From positions 1 to 33,957 of the forward strand of contig JAFIHF010000070.1 of the NCBI GenBank assembly GCA_017848855.1: 33,957 nucleotides of DNA, written 5' to 3'. Below the pieces are notes generated by a model. It was not told the DNA's origin. It did not search any database and was given only the letters and a program-made list of their open reading frames with translations. The translations under genes and the position numbers were made by a program. How positions within the stretch are numbered: the stretch's first letter is position 1; every line of letters begins with the position of its first letter. Shown piece after piece: positions 25,319 to 33,201 of this stretch. This DNA is from Rhodanobacter denitrificans. Lineage in GTDB: Bacteria > Pseudomonadota > Gammaproteobacteria > Xanthomonadales > Rhodanobacteraceae.

Positions 25319-27049
25319 ATGAGACTCGTCCTGCCCGGCACCCTGGCCTCCCGCGGCATGGCCCTGGGCCGTGCCCGGCTGGTGCAGCCCAGCCGTTACG
25401 CGGTGGACACCCGGCCGCTGGGCGAGGACGAGATCGAAGGCGAGCTCGAACACCTGCACCGCGCGCTGGACACCGCGCGGCAGGAGCTGCGCGAGCTGCG
25501 CGGCAAGCTGCACGGTGCGCTGGCGCGCGAGGTCAACGAGTTCATCGACGCGCACAGCCTGCTGCTGGACGACGCCGAGCTGCTGCGCGGCCTCGACGAC
25601 CTGGTGCGGATCGGCCACTACCGCGCCGGCGCCGCGCTGAAGAAGCAGCGCGACAGGCTGGCCGCGGTGTTCGAGGCGATGGACGATCCCTACCTGCGCA
25701 GCCGCAAGGAGGACATCGACCAAGTGATCGCCCGCGTGGTCTCCGCGCTGCAGCGCCAGACCAGCGCCGAGGAACGCAAGCTGGCCGCGCGCGTGGGCGA
25801 GATCCTGGTCGCCGACACCATCGCGCCGGCCGACATGGCCCAGCTCGCCGGCAACGGCCTGCTCGGCGTGGTCACCAGCTCCGGCAGCGCGTACTCGCAC
25901 AGCGCGATCCTCGCGCGCAGCCTCGGCCTGCCGATGCTGGTGGGCGCGCGCGACGCGCTGGCGCTGCTGCACGACGACGACCTGATCCTGCTCGACGCCG
26001 AGCACGGCGAAGCGATCGTGCACCCCACCGCGCAGGACCTCGCCCGCTACCGCGCCTGGCAGCGCGAGGCCGTCGCCGAAGGGCGCCGCCTCGCCACGCT
26101 GGCGAACGCGCCCACGCGCACCCGCGACGGCGTGGAGATCCGCCTGCTGGCGAACGCGGAAACCCCCGCCGACGTGGCGCTGGCGCGCACCCGCGGCGCC
26201 GACGGCGTGGGCCTGTACCGCACCGAGTTCCTGTTCCTGCGCCACAAGAGCCTGCCCTCGGAAGACGAGCAGTTCATCGCCTACCGCGACCTGGTGCTGG
26301 GCATGGGCGGCCTGCCGGTGACCATCCGCACGCTCGACCTCGGCGCCGACAAGGCCGACGCCGCCGGCCTCGTGCTGCGCGGCGAGGACAACCCCGCGCT
26401 GGGTGTGCGCGGCGTGCGGCTGTCGCTGCGCTATCCCGCGGTGTTCAGCACGCAGCTGCGCGCGATCCTGCGCGCCGCCTGCTACGGCCCGGTGCGCGTG
26501 CTGGTGCCGATGGTGACCCAGCCGGACGAACTGATCGCGGTGCGCACGCTGTTCAAGCTGGCGCGCGCCGACCTCAAGCGCGAAAGCATCGACCTGCCCG
26601 AAAAGCTGCCGCTGGGCGCGATGATCGAGGTGCCCGCCGCCGCGATCAACGTGCGCGCGCTGCTCGAACACGCCGACTTCCTCGCCATCGGCACCAACGA
26701 CCTCGCCCAGTACGTGCTCGCCGCCGACCGCGGCAACGACGCGCTGGACAACATCTACACCCCGCTGCAGCCGGCCCTGCTGCGCCTGCTCTCGCACGTG
26801 ATCGGCGCGGGCCGCCGCGCACGGAAGCCGGTGAGCCTGTGCGGCGAGATCGGCGGCGACACCGGCTTCACCGCGCTGCTGCTCGCGCTCGGCCTCACCG
26901 AGTTCAGCATGCACCCCAGCCAGCTGCTGCAGGTGCGCGACCGCCTCGCCGCGCTCGACCATGCCGCGTTGCGCGGCCACGCCGCCCGCCTGCTGCGCGC
27001 CACCACCCACGAGCAGGTCGCCGAACTGCTGGCGCAGCTCGAATGCTGA
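25319..27049 (+). CDS. ptsI: Phosphoenolpyruvate-protein phosphotransferase (PTS enzyme I)
   Basis: A 576-aa enzyme I, which takes phosphate from phosphoenolpyruvate and passes it to HPr. Seen: the HPr-binding N-terminal domain (about 30-150), the phosphohistidine loop GSAYSHSAILARSLG with His194, the PEP-binding barrel with GVGLYRTEFLFLRHKSLPSEDEQ, and the C-terminal IGTNDLAQYVLAADRGND and SLCGEIGGD (catalytic Cys) motifs. It has no GAF domain, unlike the nitrogen-type EI, PtsP. The ATG at 25319 begins the conserved MRLVLPGTLASRGMALGRA, but no Shine-Dalgarno sequence precedes it, only heptamer arrays. A longer in-frame start (for example ATG 25169) cannot be excluded. Confidence 0.93.
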   Translation: MRLVLPGTLASRGMALGRARLVQPSRYAVDTRPLGEDEIEGELEHLHRALDTARQELRELRGKLHGALAREVNEFIDAHSLLLDDAELLRGLDDLVRIGHYRAGAALKKQRDRLAAVFEAMDDPYLRSRKEDIDQVIARVVSALQRQTSAEERKLAARVGEILVADTIAPADMAQLAGNGLLGVVTSSGSAYSHSAILARSLGLPMLVGARDALALLHDDDLILLDAEHGEAIVHPTAQDLARYRAWQREAVAEGRRLATLANAPTRTRDGVEIRLLANAETPADVALARTRGADGVGLYRTEFLFLRHKSLPSEDEQFIAYRDLVLGMGGLPVTIRTLDLGADKADAAGLVLRGEDNPALGVRGVRLSLRYPAVFSTQLRAILRAACYGPVRVLVPMVTQPDELIAVRTLFKLARADLKRESIDLPEKLPLGAMIEVPAAAINVRALLEHADFLAIGTNDLAQYVLAADRGNDALDNIYTPLQPALLRLLSHVIGAGRRARKPVSLCGEIGGDTGFTALLLALGLTEFSMHPSQLLQVRDRLAALDHAALRGHAARLLRATTHEQVAELLAQLEC

Positions 27050-27101
27050 TTCCCGCCTTGCCGTGCTCTCCCCGCCGGGAAGGGAGCCGACGCTCCGAAA
27101 C

Positions 27102-27989
27102 CTAACGGCCCAATCCCGCCTGCGCGATGAACGCATCCAGCAGCGCGCCGCGGTATTTCTGGCGATGCACCAGCATGGAGAGCTTGCGGCGCAAGTCGAG
27201 GAACGGCGTCTTCAGCGCCTTCAGCCGGCCGGTGGCGAGCGCGTCGGTGACCGCCACCTGCGGCAGGCAGGCGATGCCGAGGCCGGCGACCACTGCCTGC
27301 TTGATCGACTCGATCTGGTCCAGCTCCAGCACGGTCTCGCCGGGCGGCAGCTGCGACAGCACGCGCTCGCTGGTGGCGCGGGTGGCCGAGCCCGGCTCGC
27401 GCATCACCCAGCGCGCGCCGGCGAAGTCGGCGGGCTTGAGCGCGCGCTTGTGCGTCAACGGATGGTCGGGCGGCGCGCACACCACCAGCAGGTCGTCGCG
27501 CCACGGCCGCACTTCCAGTTGCGGATGCGTCACCGGCCCTTCCACGCAGCCGAGGTCGAGGCTGTGCTCCAGCATCGCTGCGGCAATCGCGTCGGTGTTC
27601 GCCACGCGCAGCCGGATCGCCACCTGCGGATGCGCGCGCACGAACGCGCCCAGCAGCTCGCCCACGCGGTAGTTGCCCACCGTGTTGCTGGCGCCGATGC
27701 GCAGCTCGCCGGACAGCGCGTCGCCCTCCTCGCGGCCGCGGCGGCCGAACTCGGCGTGTCGTTCCAGAAGTTCCTGCGCCAGCGGCAGCAGCTCGCGACC
27801 GCGCGGGTTGAGCCGCAAGCGGCCGCGCTCGCGCGCGAACAGCGGCGCGTCGAGCTGCCGCTCCAGCTCGGCCAGCGCCATGCTGGCGGCCGGCTGGGTC
27901 ATGTACAGGCGCTCGGCGGCGGCGCGCACGCTGCCCAGCAGCGCGATCTGCACGAACACCTCGAGTTGGCGCGGGCTGATGTTGTTCAT
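27102..27989 (-). CDS. LysR-family transcriptional regulator, YeiE-like
   Basis: A 295-aa LysR-type regulator. Seen: the N-terminal winged helix-turn-helix (MNNISPRQLEVFVQIALLGS, then AAERLYMTQPAASMALAELE) and a two-lobed effector domain (about 90-295), with LRIGASNTVGNYRVGELLGAF, DLGCVEGPVTHPQLEV and KQAVVAGLGIACLP. The pairing with a divergent YeiH-type exporter matches the E. coli yeiE/yeiH arrangement, so the effector could be sulphite or a related sulphur compound; this is inference. The ATG at 27989 is chosen; a GTG at 27992 just before it is an alternative. TATAAG lies on this strand about 15 bases upstream. Confidence 0.9.
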   Translation of the reverse strand: MNNISPRQLEVFVQIALLGSVRAAAERLYMTQPAASMALAELERQLDAPLFARERGRLRLNPRGRELLPLAQELLERHAEFGRRGREEGDALSGELRIGASNTVGNYRVGELLGAFVRAHPQVAIRLRVANTDAIAAAMLEHSLDLGCVEGPVTHPQLEVRPWRDDLLVVCAPPDHPLTHKRALKPADFAGARWVMREPGSATRATSERVLSQLPPGETVLELDQIESIKQAVVAGLGIACLPQVAVTDALATGRLKALKTPFLDLRRKLSMLVHRQKYRGALLDAFIAQAGLGR

Positions 27990-28007
27990 CACTCGATCTT
28001 ATACGAA

Positions 28008-28036
28008 CAATCAGATATTCCAAGTTTTGCTGATTG
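28008..28036. promoter_or_regulatory. Candidate LysR-type operator between yeiE-like and yeiH-like genes
   Basis: CAATCAG (28008-28014) and CTGATTG (28030-28036) form a perfect interrupted dyad with a 15-base spacer in the only AT-rich patch of the divergent gap. Such dyads near divergent promoters are typical LysR-type binding sites. The regulator's own -10 candidate overlaps the left side. Confidence 0.55.
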
Positions 28037-28082
28037 CTGGCGGCGAGGACAATGGCGCGCATTCCCCGCCATGGGCCGCCTC

Positions 28083-29108
28083 ATGAACACGCCGCTCGCC
28101 ACCGCCCTCGCCCGCCCCACCCTGCGCAGCCGCGCGCCGGGCTTGCTGCTCGCCATCGCGATCGCGCTGCTGGCGTGGTGGCTGGGGCGGCGGATGCCGC
28201 TGATCGGCGGGCCGGTGTTCGGCATCCTGCTCGGCATCGCGGTGCGCAACCTGTTCTCGCCCGATGCGCGCTTCACGCCGGGCATCGCGTTCGGCGGCAA
28301 GCAGGTGCTGCAGTGGTCGATCATCGCACTGGGCTTCGGCCTCAGCCTCACCCAAGTGGCAAAGACCGGGCTGGAATCGCTGTCGGTAACGCTGGTGACG
28401 CTGACCGTAGCGTTCCTCAGCGCGTGGGCGCTGGGCCGCTGGCTGGGCGTGCACGACAAGCTGAAGATCCTGATCGGCGTGGGCACCGCGATCTGCGGCG
28501 GCTCGGCGATCGCCGCGGTGACGCCAATCATCAAGCCCGACGAGCACGACACCGCGTTCGCGATCTCCACCATCTTCCTGTTCAACGTGGTGGCGGTGCT
28601 GCTGTTCCCGCTGCTCGGCCACCTGCTGCACCTGTCCGACCTCGGCTTCGGCCTGTGGGCCGGCACCGCGATCAACGACACCTCCTCGGTGGTGGCGGCC
28701 GGCTACAGCTACAGCAGCGCGGCGGGCGACTACGCCACCATCGTCAAGCTCACCCGCGCCACGCTGATCATCCCGATCTGCCTGGTCCTCGCCTTCGCAG
28801 TGGCCGCGCGCGAAAAGAAGAACGGCGCCGCCGACTTCAGCCTGCGCCGCATCTTTCCGTGGTTCATCCTGTGGTTCCTGGTGGCCTCGGCGCTGCGCAC
28901 CGCCGGCCTGGTTCCCGCCGCGATCCAACCCGTGCTGCACGACGCCGCCGAGTTCCTGATCATCGTGGCGCTCACCGCGATCGGCCTCTCCGCCAACCTG
29001 CGCAAGATGATCGCCAGCGGCGCGCGGCCGATCCTGCTGGGGCTGGGCGTGTGGGCGGCGGTGTCGGTGAGCAGCCTGGCGGTGCAGTTGCTGATCGGGC
29101 GGTTGTAG
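28083..29108 (+). CDS. YeiH-family putative sulfate/sulfite exporter (UPF0324)
   Basis: A 341-aa polytopic membrane protein of the UPF0324/YeiH family. About ten hydrophobic segments are seen, with family landmarks LIGGPVFGILLGIAVRN, KILIGVGTAICGGSAIAAV, FAISTIFLFNVVAVLLFP, LWAGTAINDTSSVVAAGYSY and ALTAIGLSANLRKM. Family members are annotated as putative sulphate or sulphite exporters; the substrate here is not shown. The ATG at 28083 is used; an ATG at 28071 would add four residues. It is divergent from the LysR-type gene, which probably controls it. Its stop codon lies in the left arm of a palindrome shared with the convergent tsaB. Confidence 0.9.
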   Translation: MNTPLATALARPTLRSRAPGLLLAIAIALLAWWLGRRMPLIGGPVFGILLGIAVRNLFSPDARFTPGIAFGGKQVLQWSIIALGFGLSLTQVAKTGLESLSVTLVTLTVAFLSAWALGRWLGVHDKLKILIGVGTAICGGSAIAAVTPIIKPDEHDTAFAISTIFLFNVVAVLLFPLLGHLLHLSDLGFGLWAGTAINDTSSVVAAGYSYSSAAGDYATIVKLTRATLIIPICLVLAFAVAAREKKNGAADFSLRRIFPWFILWFLVASALRTAGLVPAAIQPVLHDAAEFLIIVALTAIGLSANLRKMIASGARPILLGLGVWAAVSVSSLAVQLLIGRL

Positions 29109-29172
29109 GAGCGCACCCTGGGCGCGATTGGTTCTCGCGAAAAACCCCATCGCGCACAGGGTGCGCTCCTAC
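29105..29172. repeat. REP-like palindrome joining the stops of yeiH-like and tsaB
   Basis: Arms GTAGGAGCGCACCCTG (29105-29120) and CAGGGTGCGCTCCTAC (29157-29172) are perfect over 16 bp, with a 36-base interior holding a GCGCGAT/ATCGCGC pair. The stop codon of each convergent gene lies in one arm. It is likely a dispersed repeat that also serves as a two-way terminator. Confidence 0.85.
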
Positions 29173-29876
29173 ACGGGCTGCGGCTTGCCCTGCTCCACCA
29201 GTGTCAACGCCACCTTGTCGCGCAGGTACACCGGCAAGGCCTGCTCGGGCGGCAGCGCGCGGCCGGCCTTGAATTCGCGGGCGGCGAGTTCGGCGACGTG
29301 CACGGCTTGCGGGTAGCGGGCGCCGTCGGCGTGGCGCGGCGCCGCGCCCAGCCGTTCGCGCAGCACGGATTCGTAGGTGGCCCAGCCGCTGCCCACCACT
29401 TGCCAGGCGCGGGCCTCGGGCAGCAGCAGCGCGTCGGCGGTGCAGACACGTTCGTCGTCGAGCGCGACGAGGCCGCCGGCGCCGTCGCGGCGGTAGCAGG
29501 CGGCGTAGATCTCGCCCATGCGGGCGTCGATCACGGCGAGGATGGCGGTGCTGGTGTCGCCGTCGTCGGGCGCTTCCAGCGCCAGCGCGGCAAGCGAGGA
29601 GACGGTGACCACGGGCAAGTCCAGCGCCAGTGCCATGCCTTGCGCCAGCGACACGGCGAGGCGCACGCCGGTGAACGCGCCGGGGCCGCGGCCCACGGCG
29701 ATCGCGTCCAGCGCGTGCTTGCCCAGGCCCGCCTCGGCCAGCAGTTCGTCGGCCATCGGCAGCACGCGTTCGGCGTGGCGGCGGGGCGCGAGTTCGCTGC
29801 GTGCGATCACTTCGTCGCCGTGGATCAGGGCGATGGAGCAGGCTTCGGTGGCGGTTTCGATGGCGAGCAGGTTCAT
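29169..29876 (-). CDS. tsaB: tRNA threonylcarbamoyladenosine biosynthesis protein TsaB
   Basis: A 235-aa protein of the actin-like ATPase fold: MNLLAIETATEACSIALIHG (residues 1-20), RRHAERVLPMADELLAEAGL, AIAVGRGPGAFTGVRLAVSLAQGMALAL (about 62-89) and VIDARMGEIYAACY. Family knowledge: TsaB is the partner of TsaD and TsaE in making t6A at position 37 of ANN-decoding tRNAs and is essential in many bacteria. Length matches E. coli (231 aa). The ATG at 29876 overlaps the stop of a 27-codon ORF with a strong ribosome binding site (29873-29956), which may couple its translation. Confidence 0.94.
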   Translation of the reverse strand: MNLLAIETATEACSIALIHGDEVIARSELAPRRHAERVLPMADELLAEAGLGKHALDAIAVGRGPGAFTGVRLAVSLAQGMALALDLPVVTVSSLAALALEAPDDGDTSTAILAVIDARMGEIYAACYRRDGAGGLVALDDERVCTADALLLPEARAWQVVGSGWATYESVLRERLGAAPRHADGARYPQAVHVAELAAREFKAGRALPPEQALPVYLRDKVALTLVEQGKPQPV

Positions 29877-29956
29877 GGCTTTTCCATGATAGCGGCTGCC
29901 GGTTCGCCGGACGCGCAGGCGTACCAGTCGATGCGGCGGGTGAGGCACATCAGCAT
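29873..29956 (-). CDS. Candidate 27-aa leader ORF overlapping the tsaB start
   Basis: A short frame from ATG 29956 to TGA 29873 encodes MLMCLTRRIDWYACASGEP and eight more residues. AGGAG lies seven bases before its ATG, a much better site than any before tsaB, and its stop overlaps the tsaB ATG (ATGA). A 6-bp stem (29962-29967 with 29975-29980) would cover this AGGAG in the mRNA. The LTRRID segment recalls the LTRR-x-D pattern of actinobacterial cysteine leader peptides, but this may be chance. It could be a coupling or attenuating leader; translation is not proven. Confidence 0.4.
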   Translation of the reverse strand: MLMCLTRRIDWYACASGEPAAAIMEKP

Positions 29957-30046
29957 GGCGTCGCTCCTGAATCGGGAGCGCACATCACAACAGCGCGGCG
30001 GGCCAGGTCGCGGGCAAGACGTGGCCGCGCGTGGTGCGAGTCGTGG

Positions 30047-30811
30047 CTATTCATGGGCGGCGATCGCCGCGCGCAGCTGCCGGTAGCCTTCCACGAGGCG
30101 CGGACCGGGGCGGCCGAGGAAGGCCTCGCTGATCGCATGGATGCAGCCGTTCACCACCGCGGGCACCTCGCCCCAGCCTTCGCGCCCGCGCACCTTGTCG
30201 GCGCGGTAGTGTTCCACCTTCACCCCGCACCAGCTCATCACCACGATGTCCGGACGCTGCGCGGCGGCCGCGGCGTATTCCAGCGGCACGCTCTTGGCGT
30301 CCACCTCGCCCCAGGGATTGCTGCCGCCCGCGCGCTGGATCAGCTCATTGACCCAGGAGCGCTTCGCCGCGGCGATCACCGGCTTGGGCCACCACTCCAC
30401 CAGCACGCGCGGACGCGCGCCGCGCGGCTCGACCGCGGGCATCGCCGCTTCCATCTCGCGCACCAGCGTCGCGCCGCGCTCGGCCACGCCCAGCGCGGCG
30501 GCGATGCGGCGGATATCGCCGTACACGTCGTCCAGCGACTGCGGATCGCACACCAGGGTCTTGAGTCCGGCGGCTTCGAGCTGCGCCAGCACGTGCTCGT
30601 GGCCGGGCACGGTCAGCGAAGTCAGCACCAGGTCGGGCTTGAGTTGCCGCACCGCGTCGACATCGAGGCCGAGGTCGCGCCCGGGCTTGGGCAGGCCGGC
30701 CACGACCTCGGGCGGGTAGTCGGAATCCGCGTCCACGCCCACCAGCAGGCCGGCGCCGCCCAGCGCGCAGACGATCTCGGTGTTGGAGCAGGTGTGGGAA
30801 AAGATGCGCAT
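30047..30811 (-). CDS. Cobalamin-binding (BtuF-like) helical-backbone metal receptor protein
   Basis: A 254-aa protein of the periplasmic-binding-protein type III family: MRIFSHTCSNTEIVCALGGA (1-20), GVDADSDYPPEVVAGLPKPG, LKPDLVLTSLTVPG, DDVYGDIRRIAAALG, and AAQRPDIVVMSWCG in the second lobe. These match cobalamin/iron-siderophore receptors such as BtuF. Oddly, no signal peptide is seen: the ATG at 30811 gives a start with no hydrophobic leader, and no upstream alternative supplies one. It may act in the cytoplasm, or the family annotation may mislead. It follows the VOC gene by eight bases on the same strand and is probably co-transcribed with yoaA. Confidence 0.8.
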   Translation of the reverse strand: MRIFSHTCSNTEIVCALGGAGLLVGVDADSDYPPEVVAGLPKPGRDLGLDVDAVRQLKPDLVLTSLTVPGHEHVLAQLEAAGLKTLVCDPQSLDDVYGDIRRIAAALGVAERGATLVREMEAAMPAVEPRGARPRVLVEWWPKPVIAAAKRSWVNELIQRAGGSNPWGEVDAKSVPLEYAAAAAQRPDIVVMSWCGVKVEHYRADKVRGREGWGEVPAVVNGCIHAISEAFLGRPGPRLVEGYRQLRAAIAAHE

Positions 30812-30819
30812 GGCGGGCC

Positions 30820-31188
30820 TCAGCTCGGCGGCTGCCACAGTTCGACGCGGCTGCCTTCGGGGTCGGTGATCCAGCCGAAGCGGCCGAACTCGTTCTGATC
30901 GACGCGTTCCTCCACCGCGACGCCGGCGGCGCGCAATTGCGCCAGCAGTGCGTCCAGGTCGTCGACGCGGAAGTTGAGCATGTAGGCCTGCGGGCCGCCG
31001 CCGAAGTAGCCGGTGTCGGCGGCGAACGGCGACCACAGCGTGCAGCCGGCGCGCCGCTCGTCCTCGACGAAGCGGGCGCCGCCCCAGTCCTCCACATCCA
31101 GGCCGAGATGTTGCGCATACCACGCGCCGAGCGCGGCGGGGTCGCGCGACTTGAAGAAGATGCCGCCGAGTCCGGTGACCTTGGCCAT
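30820..31188 (-). CDS. VOC-family (glyoxalase/bleomycin resistance-like) protein
   Basis: A 122-aa single-module protein of the vicinal oxygen chelate superfamily: MAKVTGLGGIFFKSRDPAAL (1-20), WYAQHLGLDVEDWGG, MLNFRVDDLDALLAQLRAAGV and a terminal ITDPEGSRVELWQPP with the C-terminal metal-ligand Glu. The superfamily includes glyoxalases, dioxygenases and antibiotic-binding proteins; this one cannot be assigned a substrate. GAGG lies about nine bases before the ATG. It sits 18 bp after the helicase gene and eight bases before the BtuF-like gene, so the three look like one transcription unit. Confidence 0.9.
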   Translation of the reverse strand: MAKVTGLGGIFFKSRDPAALGAWYAQHLGLDVEDWGGARFVEDERRAGCTLWSPFAADTGYFGGGPQAYMLNFRVDDLDALLAQLRAAGVAVEERVDQNEFGRFGWITDPEGSRVELWQPPS

Positions 31189-31206
31189 TGTTCAATCCTC
31201 GCTGGG

Positions 31207-33201
31207 TTATGCTCCCTCTTCCCCATCGCAGGCGATGGGGGTGAGGGGATCAAGCGCGGCATGCGGGAGGGCACTCCCGAAGAACGCCTGCACGTCGGCC
31301 AGCGCGCGCGTGCGCGGCATTGGCGGCAGGCTGGCAAGGAACAGCCGGCCGTAACCCTTGGTGGCGATGCGCGGGTCGCACAGCACCAGCACGCCGCGGT
31401 CGGTGACGCTGCGGATCAGCCGGCCGGCGCCCTGCTTCAGCGCGATCGCCGCGGCCGGCACCTGCCAGCCCATGAAGGGGTTGATGCCCTGCTGCTCCAG
31501 CGCCTCCAGCCGCGCCACCAGCACCGGATCGTCAGGCGCCGCGAACGGCAGCTTGTCGATCACCACCACGCTGAGCGCGTCGCCGGCCACGTCCACGCCT
31601 TCCCAGAAACTCGCCGCGCCCAGCAGCACGCCGTGGCCGGAGTAGCGGAACTCCTCCAGCAACTGGTGCCGCGGCGCCGTGCCCTGCACGAACAGCGGCC
31701 AGGGCACGCGCGCGGCGAGCAGCTCGGCGGCGCGGCGCAGCGCGCGGTGCGAGGTGAACAGCAGGAAGGCGCGGCCGTGCGAGGCCTCAAGCACCGGCAG
31801 CACGGCGTCGAGCACGCGCTCGGTGTAATCGCGCGCGGCCGGATCGGGCAAGCCCTCGGGCAGGTAGCACAGCGCCTGCCGCGCGTAATCGAACGGGCTT
31901 TCCAGCAGCAGCGCTTGTGGTTCGTCCAGGCCCAGCTGGCGCGCGAAGTGCTCGAAGCGGCCGGCCACCGACAGCGTGGCCGAGGTGAACACCCACGCCG
32001 CCTCGCTGCGCTCGCGCATCGCGCGCAGGGGCGCGGCGAGGTCCAGCGGCGTGGCGTGCAGCGCGAAGCCGCGCGGGAACAGTTCGTACCAGCGCACGTC
32101 GCGTTCGGAGCCCTGCTCGACGATGCGCTCCAGCCGCTCGGCCAGCAGCGCGGCGCGCTCATGCGCGTTGGCCAGCCCGCGCGAGCGCTCGGCCTGCGAG
32201 GCGAGCAGGTCGGCCAGCGTGGCCAGCAGTTCGCCGATTTCGTGCAGGCCGGCGCGCACCTCGGCCACGGTGTCGAGCGCGCCGAACGCGCCGCGCGGCG
32301 GCAGCGGTTCCAGCGCGAGGCGCAGGCGTTTCAACGCGTCCTGCAAGGCCTCCACCGGCTCCAGCAGCAGGCCGATCGCGCCGGTGACGCCGCCGCATTC
32401 GCGCAGCGCGTCCTGCGCCAGTTCGCTGAGCTGGCGCGCGCTCACGCTCTGCGAGAAGAACTGCCCGGCCAACTCGGGCACCTGGTGCGCCTCGTCGAGG
32501 ACGAAGGCCGCCGCGCCGGGCAGGATCTCGCCGAAGCCTTCCTGCTTCAGCGCGAGGTCGGCGAACAGCAGGTGATGGTTGACCACCACCAGCTGCGCCT
32601 CCTGCGCCTCGCGGCGCGCCTTCACCACGTGGCAGTCGTCGTAGAACGGGCACTCCACGCCGAGGCAGTTTTCCGGTGTGGAGGTGACCAGCGGCCACAG
32701 CGGCGATTCTTCCGGCACCTCGGCCAGCTCCATGCGGTCGCCGCGGCGCGTGCGCGCGGACCAGGCGCGGATCGTCGCCAGCTGCGCGGCCTGCTGCTTG
32801 CCGAAGCTCGCGCCCTCGCGCACGGTCTGGTCGAGCCGGTACAGGCAGAGGTAATTCGCGCGCCCCTTCAGCAGCGCGGTCTTGACCCGCGCGTCCAGCA
32901 CCGAGCGCACCTTCGGCAGGTCGCGGAAGTAGAGCTGGTCCTGCAGCGCCTTGGTGCCGGTGGAGACGATCACGCGCTCGCCCGACAGCAACGCGGGCAC
33001 CAGATAGGCGTAGGTCTTGCCGGTGCCGGTGCCGGCCTCGGCGATCAGCGTCTCGCGCCCGGCAATGGCGGCAGCCACCGCGGCTGCCATCGCCTGCTGC
33101 GCGGCACGCGGCGCGAAGTTCGGCAGCTCGCGCGCGAACGGGCCGTCGGCGCCCAGCAGCGCGGCGATGCCGGCGGGCGTGGTGTCGTCGGGATCGATCA
33201 T
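31207..33201 (-). CDS. yoaA: ATP-dependent DNA helicase of the DinG/YoaA family
   Basis: A 664-aa superfamily 2, XPD-like 5'-3' helicase. Seen: Walker A AEAGTGTGKTYAYLVP (54-69), four Cys placed to hold an iron-sulphur cluster (one in RANYLCLYRL, then C residues in ENCLGVECPFYDDCHVV), the DEAH box in FVLDEAHQVPELAG, and C-terminal motifs FTSATLSVAGRF, LGAASFWEGVDV and IALKQGAGRLIRS. Length is nearer to E. coli YoaA (636 aa) than DinG (716 aa), so yoaA is preferred. Family role: DNA damage tolerance and removal of R-loops or chain-terminated ends. The ATG at 33201 precedes IDPDDTTPAGIAALLG; a longer reading has no support. Confidence 0.9.
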   Translation of the reverse strand: MIDPDDTTPAGIAALLGADGPFARELPNFAPRAAQQAMAAAVAAAIAGRETLIAEAGTGTGKTYAYLVPALLSGERVIVSTGTKALQDQLYFRDLPKVRSVLDARVKTALLKGRANYLCLYRLDQTVREGASFGKQQAAQLATIRAWSARTRRGDRMELAEVPEESPLWPLVTSTPENCLGVECPFYDDCHVVKARREAQEAQLVVVNHHLLFADLALKQEGFGEILPGAAAFVLDEAHQVPELAGQFFSQSVSARQLSELAQDALRECGGVTGAIGLLLEPVEALQDALKRLRLALEPLPPRGAFGALDTVAEVRAGLHEIGELLATLADLLASQAERSRGLANAHERAALLAERLERIVEQGSERDVRWYELFPRGFALHATPLDLAAPLRAMRERSEAAWVFTSATLSVAGRFEHFARQLGLDEPQALLLESPFDYARQALCYLPEGLPDPAARDYTERVLDAVLPVLEASHGRAFLLFTSHRALRRAAELLAARVPWPLFVQGTAPRHQLLEEFRYSGHGVLLGAASFWEGVDVAGDALSVVVIDKLPFAAPDDPVLVARLEALEQQGINPFMGWQVPAAAIALKQGAGRLIRSVTDRGVLVLCDPRIATKGYGRLFLASLPPMPRTRALADVQAFFGSALPHAALDPLTPIACDGEEGA

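Noticed and set aside
24833-27136. 767-codon open frame antisense to ptsI
   Set aside because: It is a shadow of ptsI, rich in Arg/Gln/His, with no family motif.
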